A DNA stretch of 6,911 nucleotides from Planctomycetia bacterium (GTDB taxonomy: Bacteria; Planctomycetota; Planctomycetia; Pirellulales; UBA1268). The position numbers were made by a program, and so were the translations under genes. Shown in pieces: positions 1 through 6,645 of this stretch (the first letter of the stretch is position 1; each line of letters begins with the position of its first letter). The notes under the pieces were generated by a model. The model did no database searches. It was not told the origin of the DNA and saw only the letters and a program-made list of their open reading frames with translations. Location of the stretch: positions 1-6,911 of the forward strand of contig RFPF01000164.1 in the NCBI GenBank assembly GCA_009926295.1, given 5' to 3'.

Positions 1-483
1 CTCGCGGCCGTGGGGCCGGTGGGCGCGGGCATCAACCTCGAGTACTACTTCTCGATCATCGACCGCCTCGGCTACGGTTCCGGCACGAAACTGCCCCACA
101 ACATCACCGGACTCGTGGGCGTGATGGACGGCCACGCGAGCGACCTGCGTACGGGACTGCCGTGGCAGATGGTCGAGATTCACGAGCCGGTCCGCCTGCT
201 CGTGATCGTCGACGCGCCGGCCGAGCGGATCCTCGCCGCCGCCGCCAAGGTGCCGGTCGTGCAGCGGATGGCGGCCAACCGCTGGATCCAGCTCGCGGCC
301 TGGGATCCAGCCGGCGGCCTCGCGGTGTTCGCCGACGGGCGATTCGTGCCGTACGAGGGGGATCGCCACATCCAGCCGGTGGTCGAGCGATCCATCGATT
401 GGTACGCGGGGCATCGTGAGCACCTGCCGCCCGCCCGCGTCCTGGCGGCGCTGGCCGACGTCCCGGAAGGAGGGCGGCCATGA
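1..483 (+). CDS. dabA: DabA, inorganic carbon uptake subunit (DUF2309/UPF0753), C-terminal part
   Basis: The open frame runs in from the left edge (three sense codons precede the first ATG at 10), so this is the last 160 residues of a protein that is normally roughly 800-1000 aa. The conserved C-terminal DabA block is clear: INLEYYFS, YGSGTKLPHNITG, GVMDGHASDLRTGLPWQMVE and IHEPVRLL, all within residues 10-70. Known for the family: DabA is a cytoplasmic, beta-carbonic-anhydrase-like zinc protein. It pairs with a membrane DabB subunit and is proposed to hydrate CO2 to bicarbonate, driven by proton flow. The zinc ligands lie upstream of this block and cannot be checked here. The stop codon overlaps the next start by 4 bases, and the neighbour is a NuoL-like membrane protein, which supports the assignment. 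The identification is firm; the actual substrate in this organism is an inference. Confidence 0.93.
   Translation, partial: LAAVGPVGAGINLEYYFSIIDRLGYGSGTKLPHNITGLVGVMDGHASDLRTGLPWQMVEIHEPVRLLVIVDAPAERILAAAAKVPVVQRMAANRWIQLAAWDPAGGLAVFADGRFVPYEGDRHIQPVVERSIDWYAGHREHLPPARVLAALADVPEGGRP
467..474 (+). promoter_or_regulatory. Ribosome binding site of the NuoL-like gene
   Basis: AAGGAGGG, a near-perfect Shine-Dalgarno core, ends five bases before the ATG at 480. It lies inside the last codons of dabA. It fixes the start of the downstream gene and is the only strong Shine-Dalgarno site among the four gene junctions in the window. Confidence 0.8.
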
Positions 484-1829
484 CGATCCACGACGCCGTC
501 GCCGCGCTCGTCGTCCTGCAACTCGCCGCGCCCGCCACCACCCTCGCCCTCGTCGGCCTGCCGGCGCTGTTCGGCCGGCCGCTTTCGGAACGGTCGACGA
601 CCAGCATCGTCGGGGGCGGTTTCGCCGTCGGATTCCTCGCGGCTTTGGGCGTCCTCGCGATCCTCGCCTCGCGGTCGTTCGTGCCCGAGGTCGTCCACAC
701 CGGCACGTGGTTCGCGGTCGGGCACCACGAGGCCACGGTGAACCTCGTCGCAGACGCGCTCTCGGTGCCCTATGTCTGCTTCTCGACGGGCCTCTGCTGG
801 CTCGTGAACTCGTTCGCCGGCAAATACCTTCACCGCGAGCCGGGCTTCACGCGTTTTTTCATCCTGCTGGCGTTGTTCGGCACCGGGATGAACCTGATGG
901 TGCTCGCCGACAGCATCGACGTGATGTTCGCCGGATGGGAGTTCGTGGGGATCTCTTCGGCCCTGCTGATCGGCTTCTTCTTCGAGCGCAGGAACGCGAT
1001 CGACGCGGCGCTCCGCGCCTACACCACCTACCGGATCTGCGACGTCGGCCTGCTGGTGGCGGCCGTGGTGGTCCACCGGGCCGTGGGATCGGGCGACTTC
1101 GAGCGGCTGTTCGGTGCCGACTGGCCGCACTCGACGAGCCTCGTGCCGGAGGGCACCGCCACGGTCGTGTCGCTCCTGCTGGTGTTCGCGGCGCTCGGCA
1201 AGACGGCGCAGGTGCCTTTTTCCGGCTGGCTGCCCCGGGCCATGGAGGGGCCCACGCCGTCGAGCGCGATCTTCTACGGCGCGCTCTCCATCCACGCCGG
1301 CGCCTACGTGCTCCTGCGCTGCGAGGCGCTCCTCGAGGCCGCACCCCTGGCCCGGATGGCGCTCGTCGTGATCGCCGCCGGCAGCGCGCTGCACGCCGGC
1401 CTCGTGGGCCGGGTGCAGACCGACCTCAAGAGCATGCTCGCCTACGCGTCGATGGCGCAGGCCTCGCTGATCCTCGTCGAGATCGGGCTGGGCTGGCGGG
1501 TCGTACCGCTGGTGCACGTCGTCGGGCACGCGATCCTGCGCAGCCTCCAGATCCTGCGTTCGCCCTCGGCGCTCCACGATCGCCATGAATTGGAGGCCGC
1601 GATCGGCGGCCATCCCGATCTCGGCGGCTGGTCGCCCGTCTCGTGGCTGCCGGCGCCGGCCCGGGCCGCCGTCTACCGGATCGCGCTGGAGCGCGGCTTC
1701 GAGGAGCCCTTCGTGATGGGCCTCGTCGGGCCGGTCATCCGACTCCTCGAGCGGCTGGCCGGGGCGGAGCGGGCATGGGTGGCCTGGCTCGGCGAGAAGC
1801 GGTCGCGTCCGGGGGGCGACGGGCAATGA
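480..1829 (+). CDS. dabB: NuoL/MrpA-like proton-conducting membrane subunit of the DAB system (DabB-type)
   Basis: A 449-aa membrane protein of the proton-conducting transporter family (NuoL/MrpA/DabB). About 11 hydrophobic segments fill residues 8-360; residues 361-449 look amphipathic and not membrane-spanning. NuoL landmarks are present: GWEFVG with Glu154 (the TM5 glutamate), GKTAQVPF with Lys241 (TM7 lysine), AMEGPTP at 254-260, QTDLK with Lys317, and His346-x3-His350-x3-Arg354. The last triad matches the His-His-Lys of NuoL TM11 but has Arg for Lys. The protein ends where NuoL would continue into TM12 and the long lateral helix, so it is much shorter than NuoL (about 610 aa). The ATG at 480 is supported by a strong Shine-Dalgarno site and the ATGA overlap with dabA. 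Inferred role: carries the proton flow that drives DabA. It lies next to dabA with no other complex I genes, which argues against a respiratory NADH dehydrogenase subunit. Confidence 0.85.
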   Translation: MTIHDAVAALVVLQLAAPATTLALVGLPALFGRPLSERSTTSIVGGGFAVGFLAALGVLAILASRSFVPEVVHTGTWFAVGHHEATVNLVADALSVPYVCFSTGLCWLVNSFAGKYLHREPGFTRFFILLALFGTGMNLMVLADSIDVMFAGWEFVGISSALLIGFFFERRNAIDAALRAYTTYRICDVGLLVAAVVVHRAVGSGDFERLFGADWPHSTSLVPEGTATVVSLLLVFAALGKTAQVPFSGWLPRAMEGPTPSSAIFYGALSIHAGAYVLLRCEALLEAAPLARMALVVIAAGSALHAGLVGRVQTDLKSMLAYASMAQASLILVEIGLGWRVVPLVHVVGHAILRSLQILRSPSALHDRHELEAAIGGHPDLGGWSPVSWLPAPARAAVYRIALERGFEEPFVMGLVGPVIRLLERLAGAERAWVAWLGEKRSRPGGDGQ

Positions 1830-3325
1830 TCGGCAGCGATTTGATCCCGCCGGAGTCGGTGCAGGGCCTGATGCTCGGGCTGGTGGCGACGATCGTCGCC
1901 GCGCCCGCGCTGGCGGCGATCATGCTGGCCGCCGGCTGCTTTTCCCGCAGCCCGCGCACTCCCGCCGTCGCGGCGCTCGGCGTCGCGCTCGTGGCTTGCG
2001 CGCTGCTCTCGTGGCTCTGGCATGCCTCCACCGGCGCGGTGTACGAGTTCGGCGAGCGGCTCGGCGGCGGGTCGTTCGTGCACGTCGACGGGATCACCGC
2101 AGCGCTCATGCCCACCGTGGCCCTCATCGAGCTGGCGATCGTGCTCGTGGCGCCGCGGCGGTTCCTCGACCCTCCGGCCACCTCCCGGCTGCTGCTCGGC
2201 GCGGCCGCGACGTTCGCCCTGTTCGCCACGGCCCATCCCGGGGCGCTCGTGGCCCTGTGGTTCGCGACCGCCCTTCCGACGTGGATCTCGATCCGCGGCA
2301 CTCCGGGGGGCCGGCCGGCCGCCCGCGTGTTCGCGACCGTGATGATCGCGGCCTTCGGCGCGATGGCGGTGGGCACGCTGCTCATGATCTTCGATCCGCC
2401 GTGGGAGAGGGGCTGCGGCGTCGTGGGCAACACCGGTGGCTGGCTCGTGGCGCTCGCGGTGCTGATGCGGAAGGGCATCGTCCCGTTCCACTCCTGGTAT
2501 CCATCGCTCTATTCCGGTGCGCCGCTCTCGACGGCCCTCGCCGCGACCATGCCGCAGGTGGCCGCCTACACGGCCGTGCGACTGCTCATGGGGCATGCCG
2601 ACCACGGCATGGGGGTCGGCGCGGAGCTCGTCGTGCTCTCGCAGCTCGCCCTCGTGACGGCCGCCTACGGCGCGGCACTCGCGCTCGTGCAGCGCGACCT
2701 CCGCGGGCTCGTCGGCACGCTCGCCATGAGCCAGTCGGCCCTCGTGCTCGCGGGCCTCGCCGGCAAGGTGCCGATGGAGCTCAACGGGGCGCTCTGCGTG
2801 TGGATCTCGAGCGGCCTGGCGCTCACGGGCATCGGGCTCGTGGCCTGGGCGCTCGAGAGCCGAGCCGGCACGCTGTCGCTGACGACACCCCAGGGACGGT
2901 TTCACGATGCGCCCGCGATCGCGGCCTTCTTTCTCATCTTCGGGCTGGCCGCGATCGGGGTACCGGGAACGCTTTCCTTCGTGGCCGACGACCTCATCGT
3001 GTCGGGCAGCCTCGACGAGCAGCTGCACGCGGGACTGCTCGTGATCGTCTCGACCGTGCTCTCCGGCATCGCCGTGATGAGGGGGTGGTTTCTGATCTTC
3101 GGCGGGCCCGTGGCGATCGACGGGCCGCGGCACCAGATCCTGCCCCGGGAGAGGTTCGCCCTCACGGCGCTCCTGGCGCCCCTGTTCATCCTCGGCCTCT
3201 GGCCGGGGCCGCTCGTGACCACGCTCGAGCGGGCCGCGGAGCAACTGCTCGGCGTCACGGCAGACGGGCAACCGGCGGACGCGCGCGGCAACCCTCCCGG
3301 CGAGGCTACAATCGGCGGGCCATGA
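1826..3325 (+). CDS. NuoM-like proton-conducting membrane subunit, second antiporter-like subunit of the DAB module
   Basis: A 499-aa membrane protein with about 13-14 hydrophobic segments, belonging to the same proton-conducting transporter family but closer to NuoM/NuoN in pattern. RKGIVPFHSWYP carries Lys216, His222 and Trp224 of the TM7-TM8 signature. The QTDIK motif before TM10 reads QRDLR with Arg293. GVPGTLSFVADD with Asp388/Asp389 matches the GLPG...FVGE block near TM12. At TM5, where NuoM has an essential glutamate, the sequence is WFATALP (residues 145-151) with no acid. I chose the ATG at 1826 because it makes an ATGA overlap with the preceding gene; the open frame continues upstream to 1643, but that part is the shadow of the upstream gene. 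A weak G-run (1811-1816) is the only possible Shine-Dalgarno. The C-terminal 30 residues are hydrophilic and Gly/Pro-rich. Inferred role: partner of the NuoL-like subunit in a DabA-containing carbon uptake complex. Confidence 0.8.
   Translation: MIGSDLIPPESVQGLMLGLVATIVAAPALAAIMLAAGCFSRSPRTPAVAALGVALVACALLSWLWHASTGAVYEFGERLGGGSFVHVDGITAALMPTVALIELAIVLVAPRRFLDPPATSRLLLGAAATFALFATAHPGALVALWFATALPTWISIRGTPGGRPAARVFATVMIAAFGAMAVGTLLMIFDPPWERGCGVVGNTGGWLVALAVLMRKGIVPFHSWYPSLYSGAPLSTALAATMPQVAAYTAVRLLMGHADHGMGVGAELVVLSQLALVTAAYGAALALVQRDLRGLVGTLAMSQSALVLAGLAGKVPMELNGALCVWISSGLALTGIGLVAWALESRAGTLSLTTPQGRFHDAPAIAAFFLIFGLAAIGVPGTLSFVADDLIVSGSLDEQLHAGLLVIVSTVLSGIAVMRGWFLIFGGPVAIDGPRHQILPRERFALTALLAPLFILGLWPGPLVTTLERAAEQLLGVTADGQPADARGNPPGEATIGGP
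3307..3312 (+). promoter_or_regulatory. Possible internal -10 promoter element before the ATPase gene
   Basis: TACAAT differs by one base from the TATAAT consensus and stands out in very GC-rich coding sequence. It ends 9 bases before the ATG at 3322, so a start site about 7 bases downstream would give a message with almost no leader. No recognisable -35 hexamer is seen 16-18 bases upstream, where the sequence is GC only. It lies inside the end of the NuoM-like gene and could be chance. Confidence 0.35.
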
Positions 3326-5754
3326 CCAGGCCCGTCTCCAAGCGCGCGAACCGTACGCCAACCGAGCCCGTCGACATCGAGGGGCTCGGGCTGTTCTATC
3401 TGGGCAGGAAGTGCGAAACCGCGACGGGCAAGGTTGGCCCCGAGCCCCTGCTCGTCGACGCCCGGCGATTCACCACGCATGCCGTCTGCGTCGGCATGAC
3501 CGGCAGCGGCAAGACCGGCCTCCTGATCGACCTCGTCGAGGAGGCCGCGATCGATGGCATCCCGACGCTCGTGATCGATCCCAAGGGCGATCTCGCGAAT
3601 CTCCTGCTCGCGTTCCCCGATCTCGCCCCGAGCGACTTCCTGCCGTGGGTCGAGGCCGACGCCGCGAAGCGAGACGGCATCACGCTCGAGGCGCTCGCTG
3701 AACGCACCGCCGCGAAGTGGAAGGACGGCCTCGCGGCGAGCGGCCAGGCGCCCGAGCGGATCGCGCGGCTCAAGGCCGCCGTGGACATGGCCGTGTACAC
3801 GCCCGGCAGCCGCGCGGGCCGGCCGCTGGCGATGCTCGAGAGCCTGGAGGCGCCCGCCGCGCAGGTGCTGGCCGATCCCGAGCTGCGGCGCGAGCGGATC
3901 GAGTCGCTCGTGTCGGGAATCCTCGCGCTCGCCGGCATCGACGCCGAGCCCGGCCGCAGCCGGGAGCACGTGCTCCTCTCGGCGATCGTGGACGCCCTGT
4001 GGAAGAGCGGGCAGAAGGTCGATTTCGGGGCGCTCGTGCGGGCCATTCCCGCCCCGCCCGTCGAGCGGGTCGGGTTTCTCGACCTTGAAAACTTCTATCC
4101 CGCGGGCGATCGGTTCCAGCTCGCCAGCCGGCTCAACACCGTTGCCGCGGCCCCCGGCTTCGAGGCCTGGCTCTCCGGCGAGCCGCTCGACGTGGGGCGG
4201 CTGCTCTGGACCGCCGAGGGGAAGCCGCGGGTGAGCGTCGTGTCGATCGCACACTTGAACGACGCCCAGCGGATGGCGTTCGTCACGCTCCTCGCCGGTC
4301 AGGCCGTGGCATGGATGCGGTCGCAGGGGGGCACGTCGTCGCTCAAGGCTCTGTTTTTGATGGACGAGGTGTTCGGCTACGTGCCGCCGACGGCCAATCC
4401 GCCGAGCAAGGGTCCGATCCTCACGCTCCTGAAGCAAGCCCGGGCGTTCGGCCTCGGAGTGGTGCTCGCCACGCAGAACCCCGTCGACCTCGACTACAAG
4501 GGGCTCTCCAACGCCGGCATCTGGTTCCTCGGCCGGCTGCAGACGGCCCGCGACAAGGCCCGCGTGCTCGACGGCCTCGAAGGCGCGGCCTCGTCGGCAG
4601 GGCGGTCGTTCGATCGCGGTCGACTCGACAAACTGCTCTCCGGACTCGAGCAGCGGATGTTTCTGCTCCACAGCGTGCACGACGACGAGGAGACGGTGTT
4701 CCAGACCCGCTGGACGCTCGCCTACCTCCGCGGCCCTCTCCTGCGCGAGGAGATCAAGCGTCTCATGGCGGGCGACGTGGAGCCTGGCTTGGCCACCCCG
4801 CCCCCGCCCATGCTCGAACGGCCCGACGCCGCCGGCATCGCGGGTGGGCCGCGGCCGATCCTGCCGCCGGGCGTGCGCGAGGTGTTTTTCGCGCCGCGGA
4901 AATCCCTCGGGCCGGACGCCGCGGTGCGGTACGAGCCGGCGATCCTCGGCCGGGCCCGCGTCCGCTACGCGAAGGCGGCCGCGCGGATCGACGTCGATCG
5001 CGAGGTGATCTGCCTGGCCCCGGCGGGAGACTCCGTCGGCGAGTCGGCGTGGGAGGCGGCCGAGACGTTGCCTGAGCCGCCCGAGGTCGAGCCGGCGCCG
5101 CGCACCGGGTCGTTCGCCAGCCTGCCCTCGACGCTCGCCGGCCCCAAGGGCTACGCCGCGCTCGCGACCGCGCTCAAGGGGCATCTCGCGCGCACCGCGA
5201 AGCTCGTCGTCTACTCGGCGCCCGCGCTCGACGCCGTGTCGCGGCCGGGTGAGAGCGAGGCCGACTTCCGCCTGCGGATCGCCCAGCGGGCGAAGGAGTG
5301 GCGCGACGAGCAGATCGACGACGTGCGCGGTCGCTACGCGCAGAAGATCGCGACGCTCGCCGACCGGATCGAGCGGGCCCGGCAGAAGGTGGAACGCGAG
5401 AAGGCCGAGGCCAAGAACCAGTCGCTGCAGACCTACGTGTCGATCGGGTCGGCCGTGCTCGGGGCGCTCCTCGGTCGCAAGATGGCCAGCTCCACCACGA
5501 TCGGCAAGGCGGCGACCTCGATGCGGTCGGCGAGCCGGGCGGCCCGGCAGCAGGCCGACGTGGCCCATGCCGAGGAGAGCCTCTCGACGCTCGAGGAGCG
5601 GCGGCTCGCGCTCGAGGAGGAGGTGGAGGCCGAACTCGAGCGGATCCGGATCGACGCCGATCCCGCGCGGGTCGTGCTCGAGACGATCGACGTGCCTGCC
5701 CGCAAGACCGACATCTCCGTCGATGACGTCGTGCTGGCCTGGATTCCTGGATGA
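3322..5754 (+). CDS. HerA/FtsK-type (DUF87) P-loop ATPase with C-terminal coiled coils and glycine-rich hydrophobic patch
   Basis: An 810-aa protein. The N-terminal ATPase core (about residues 35-480) has Walker A GMTGSGKT at 58-65, VIDPKGDLANL at 84-94 as in HerA/VirB4-like ATPases, Walker B LFLMDE with Asp348-Glu349, and the ATQNP sensor motif at 383-387. Residues 480-600 form a linker and a conserved middle region with a Pro/Glu-rich stretch (574-593). The C-terminus has a charged coiled coil (about 655-703), a small-residue hydrophobic patch YVSIGSAVLGALLG (705-718), and a second Glu/Arg-rich coiled coil (about 743-776). Known of the fold: hexameric ring ATPases that move DNA or protein. 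The cellular role of this long version is unknown to me. The ATG at 3322 overlaps the upstream stop as ATGA. The frame stays open upstream to 1996, but that is a shadow of the NuoM-like gene. There is no Shine-Dalgarno site close to the start. Whether it serves the transporter or is only co-expressed cannot be told. Confidence 0.85.
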   Translation: MTRPVSKRANRTPTEPVDIEGLGLFYLGRKCETATGKVGPEPLLVDARRFTTHAVCVGMTGSGKTGLLIDLVEEAAIDGIPTLVIDPKGDLANLLLAFPDLAPSDFLPWVEADAAKRDGITLEALAERTAAKWKDGLAASGQAPERIARLKAAVDMAVYTPGSRAGRPLAMLESLEAPAAQVLADPELRRERIESLVSGILALAGIDAEPGRSREHVLLSAIVDALWKSGQKVDFGALVRAIPAPPVERVGFLDLENFYPAGDRFQLASRLNTVAAAPGFEAWLSGEPLDVGRLLWTAEGKPRVSVVSIAHLNDAQRMAFVTLLAGQAVAWMRSQGGTSSLKALFLMDEVFGYVPPTANPPSKGPILTLLKQARAFGLGVVLATQNPVDLDYKGLSNAGIWFLGRLQTARDKARVLDGLEGAASSAGRSFDRGRLDKLLSGLEQRMFLLHSVHDDEETVFQTRWTLAYLRGPLLREEIKRLMAGDVEPGLATPPPPMLERPDAAGIAGGPRPILPPGVREVFFAPRKSLGPDAAVRYEPAILGRARVRYAKAAARIDVDREVICLAPAGDSVGESAWEAAETLPEPPEVEPAPRTGSFASLPSTLAGPKGYAALATALKGHLARTAKLVVYSAPALDAVSRPGESEADFRLRIAQRAKEWRDEQIDDVRGRYAQKIATLADRIERARQKVEREKAEAKNQSLQTYVSIGSAVLGALLGRKMASSTTIGKAATSMRSASRAARQQADVAHAEESLSTLEERRLALEEEVEAELERIRIDADPARVVLETIDVPARKTDISVDDVVLAWIPG

Positions 5755-6644
5755 AGCGCGCCGCCGACATGACACGAGCTGCCGACACGCCCGCCCAGGC
5801 CCCGCGCTCGATCGTGCTCGTGGATTGCCCCGACGAGGTCGGCCTGATCCACCGGATCACGGGCGTGCTCCAGGCCCGCCGCCTCAACATCGAGGCGAAT
5901 CACGAGTTCGTCGATGCCAATGCCGGCCACTTTTTTTTCAGGGCCGAGGTCGTGCCGGCCGATGGTGCCGTGGCCGCGGGCGAACTGGAACGCGGCCTCG
6001 CCGCCGTGCTCCCGGCGGCGGCCCGTGTGCGCGTGACGCGCATGGAGCGGCGGCCGCTCGTGGTCTGCGCGACCCGCGAGCCGCACTGCCTCGGCGAGTT
6101 GCTCCTGCTCGACGCCTGCGGGGAGTTGCCCGGTCGGATCATGGCGGTGGCGAGCAACCACGACGTTCTCCGCGGGCTCGTGGAGCGGTTCGGAGTGCCG
6201 TTCCACCACGTGTCGCACGAAGGTGTGTCGCGGGAGGGGCAGGAGGCCGAGCTCCAGCGCGTGATCGAAGGCTACGCGCCGGAATACGTCGTGCTCGCCC
6301 GCTACATGCGCGTGTTGTCAGAAAAATTCATCGAGCGCTGGCCGAACCGGATCTTGAACATCCACCACTCGTTCCTGCCGGCGTTCGCCGGGGCCAGCCC
6401 GTATCGGCAGGCCTTCGGCCGCGGCGTGAAACTGATCGGGGCCACGGCCCACTTCGTGACGGCCGAACTCGACGACGGGCCGATCATCGCCCAGGACGTT
6501 ACGCCGGTGGACCATACGTTCACGCCCGAGCGGATGGCCCAGGCGGGCCGCGACGTCGAGAAGCTCGTGCTCGCCCGCGCGGTGCGGCTCGTCCTCGAGG
6601 AGCGGGTGTTCCTCCACGGCCGCCGCACGGTCGTCTTCGTGTGA
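5751..6644 (+). CDS. purU: Formyltetrahydrofolate deformylase
   Basis: 297 aa, compared with about 280 in Escherichia coli PurU. It hydrolyses 10-formyl-tetrahydrofolate to formate and tetrahydrofolate in the cytoplasm. This balances the one-carbon pool and supplies formate for PurT-type purine synthesis. An ACT regulatory domain (about 18-95) begins IVLVDCPDEVGLIHRIT; the family binds regulatory amino acids or one-carbon signals there. The formyltransferase domain follows (about 100-297), with EPHCLGELL, SNHDVLRGLVERFGVPFHHV and the active-site NIHHSFLPAF (Asn203, His205). Catalytic Asp241 lies in LDDGPIIAQDV, and GRDVEK follows near the C-terminus. The ATG at 5751 overlaps the ATPase stop as ATGA; an in-frame ATG at 5769 would give 291 aa, and neither has a Shine-Dalgarno site. 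The catalytic residues are intact, so the enzyme is probably active. A run of eight T lies inside the ACT domain. Confidence 0.93.
   Translation: MKRAADMTRAADTPAQAPRSIVLVDCPDEVGLIHRITGVLQARRLNIEANHEFVDANAGHFFFRAEVVPADGAVAAGELERGLAAVLPAAARVRVTRMERRPLVVCATREPHCLGELLLLDACGELPGRIMAVASNHDVLRGLVERFGVPFHHVSHEGVSREGQEAELQRVIEGYAPEYVVLARYMRVLSEKFIERWPNRILNIHHSFLPAFAGASPYRQAFGRGVKLIGATAHFVTAELDDGPIIAQDVTPVDHTFTPERMAQAGRDVEKLVLARAVRLVLEERVFLHGRRTVVFV
5931..5938 (+). repeat. Eight-T homopolymer inside purU
   Basis: TTTTTTTT encodes most of Phe61-Phe62-Phe63 in the ACT domain. It is the longest single-base run I see in the window and could be slippery for polymerase or ribosome. Loss of one T would put a TGA in frame at 6034-6036 and yield a product of about 94 residues holding little more than the ACT domain. 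Confidence 0.9.
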
Positions 6645-6645
6645 T

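Noticed and set aside
1643..1825. Upstream extension of the NuoM-like gene to an ATG at 1643
   Set aside because: It would overlap the NuoL-like gene by about 190 bases with an Arg/Gly-rich, non-membrane peptide. The ATG at 1826 gives the same ATGA overlap seen at the other junctions.
3302..3305. GAGG as a ribosome binding site for the ATPase gene
   Set aside because: It is about 16 bases from the ATG, too far for a normal Shine-Dalgarno interaction.
1996..3321. Upstream extension of the ATPase frame to 1996
   Set aside because: The extra 442 residues are Arg/Ala-rich shadow sequence of the NuoM-like gene. The family's N-terminal region begins shortly after the ATG at 3322.
480..3325. NuoL and NuoM genes of a respiratory complex I, or an Mrp Na+/H+ antiporter
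   Set aside because: No other nuo or mrp genes flank them, the upstream gene is DabA, and several complex I key residues and the NuoL lateral helix are missing.
180..3361. Long - strand frames opposite the dab genes (180-1826 and 1673-3361)
   Set aside because: They have low-complexity Arg/Gly/Glu/His composition and overlap clear membrane protein genes; codon-bias shadows.
2902..5775. A 957-codon open frame on the - strand opposite the ATPase gene
   Set aside because: Long antisense frames are expected opposite GC-rich genes with G/C at third positions. The translation is rich in Arg, Gly, Pro and His with no recognisable domain, while the + strand has clear motifs.
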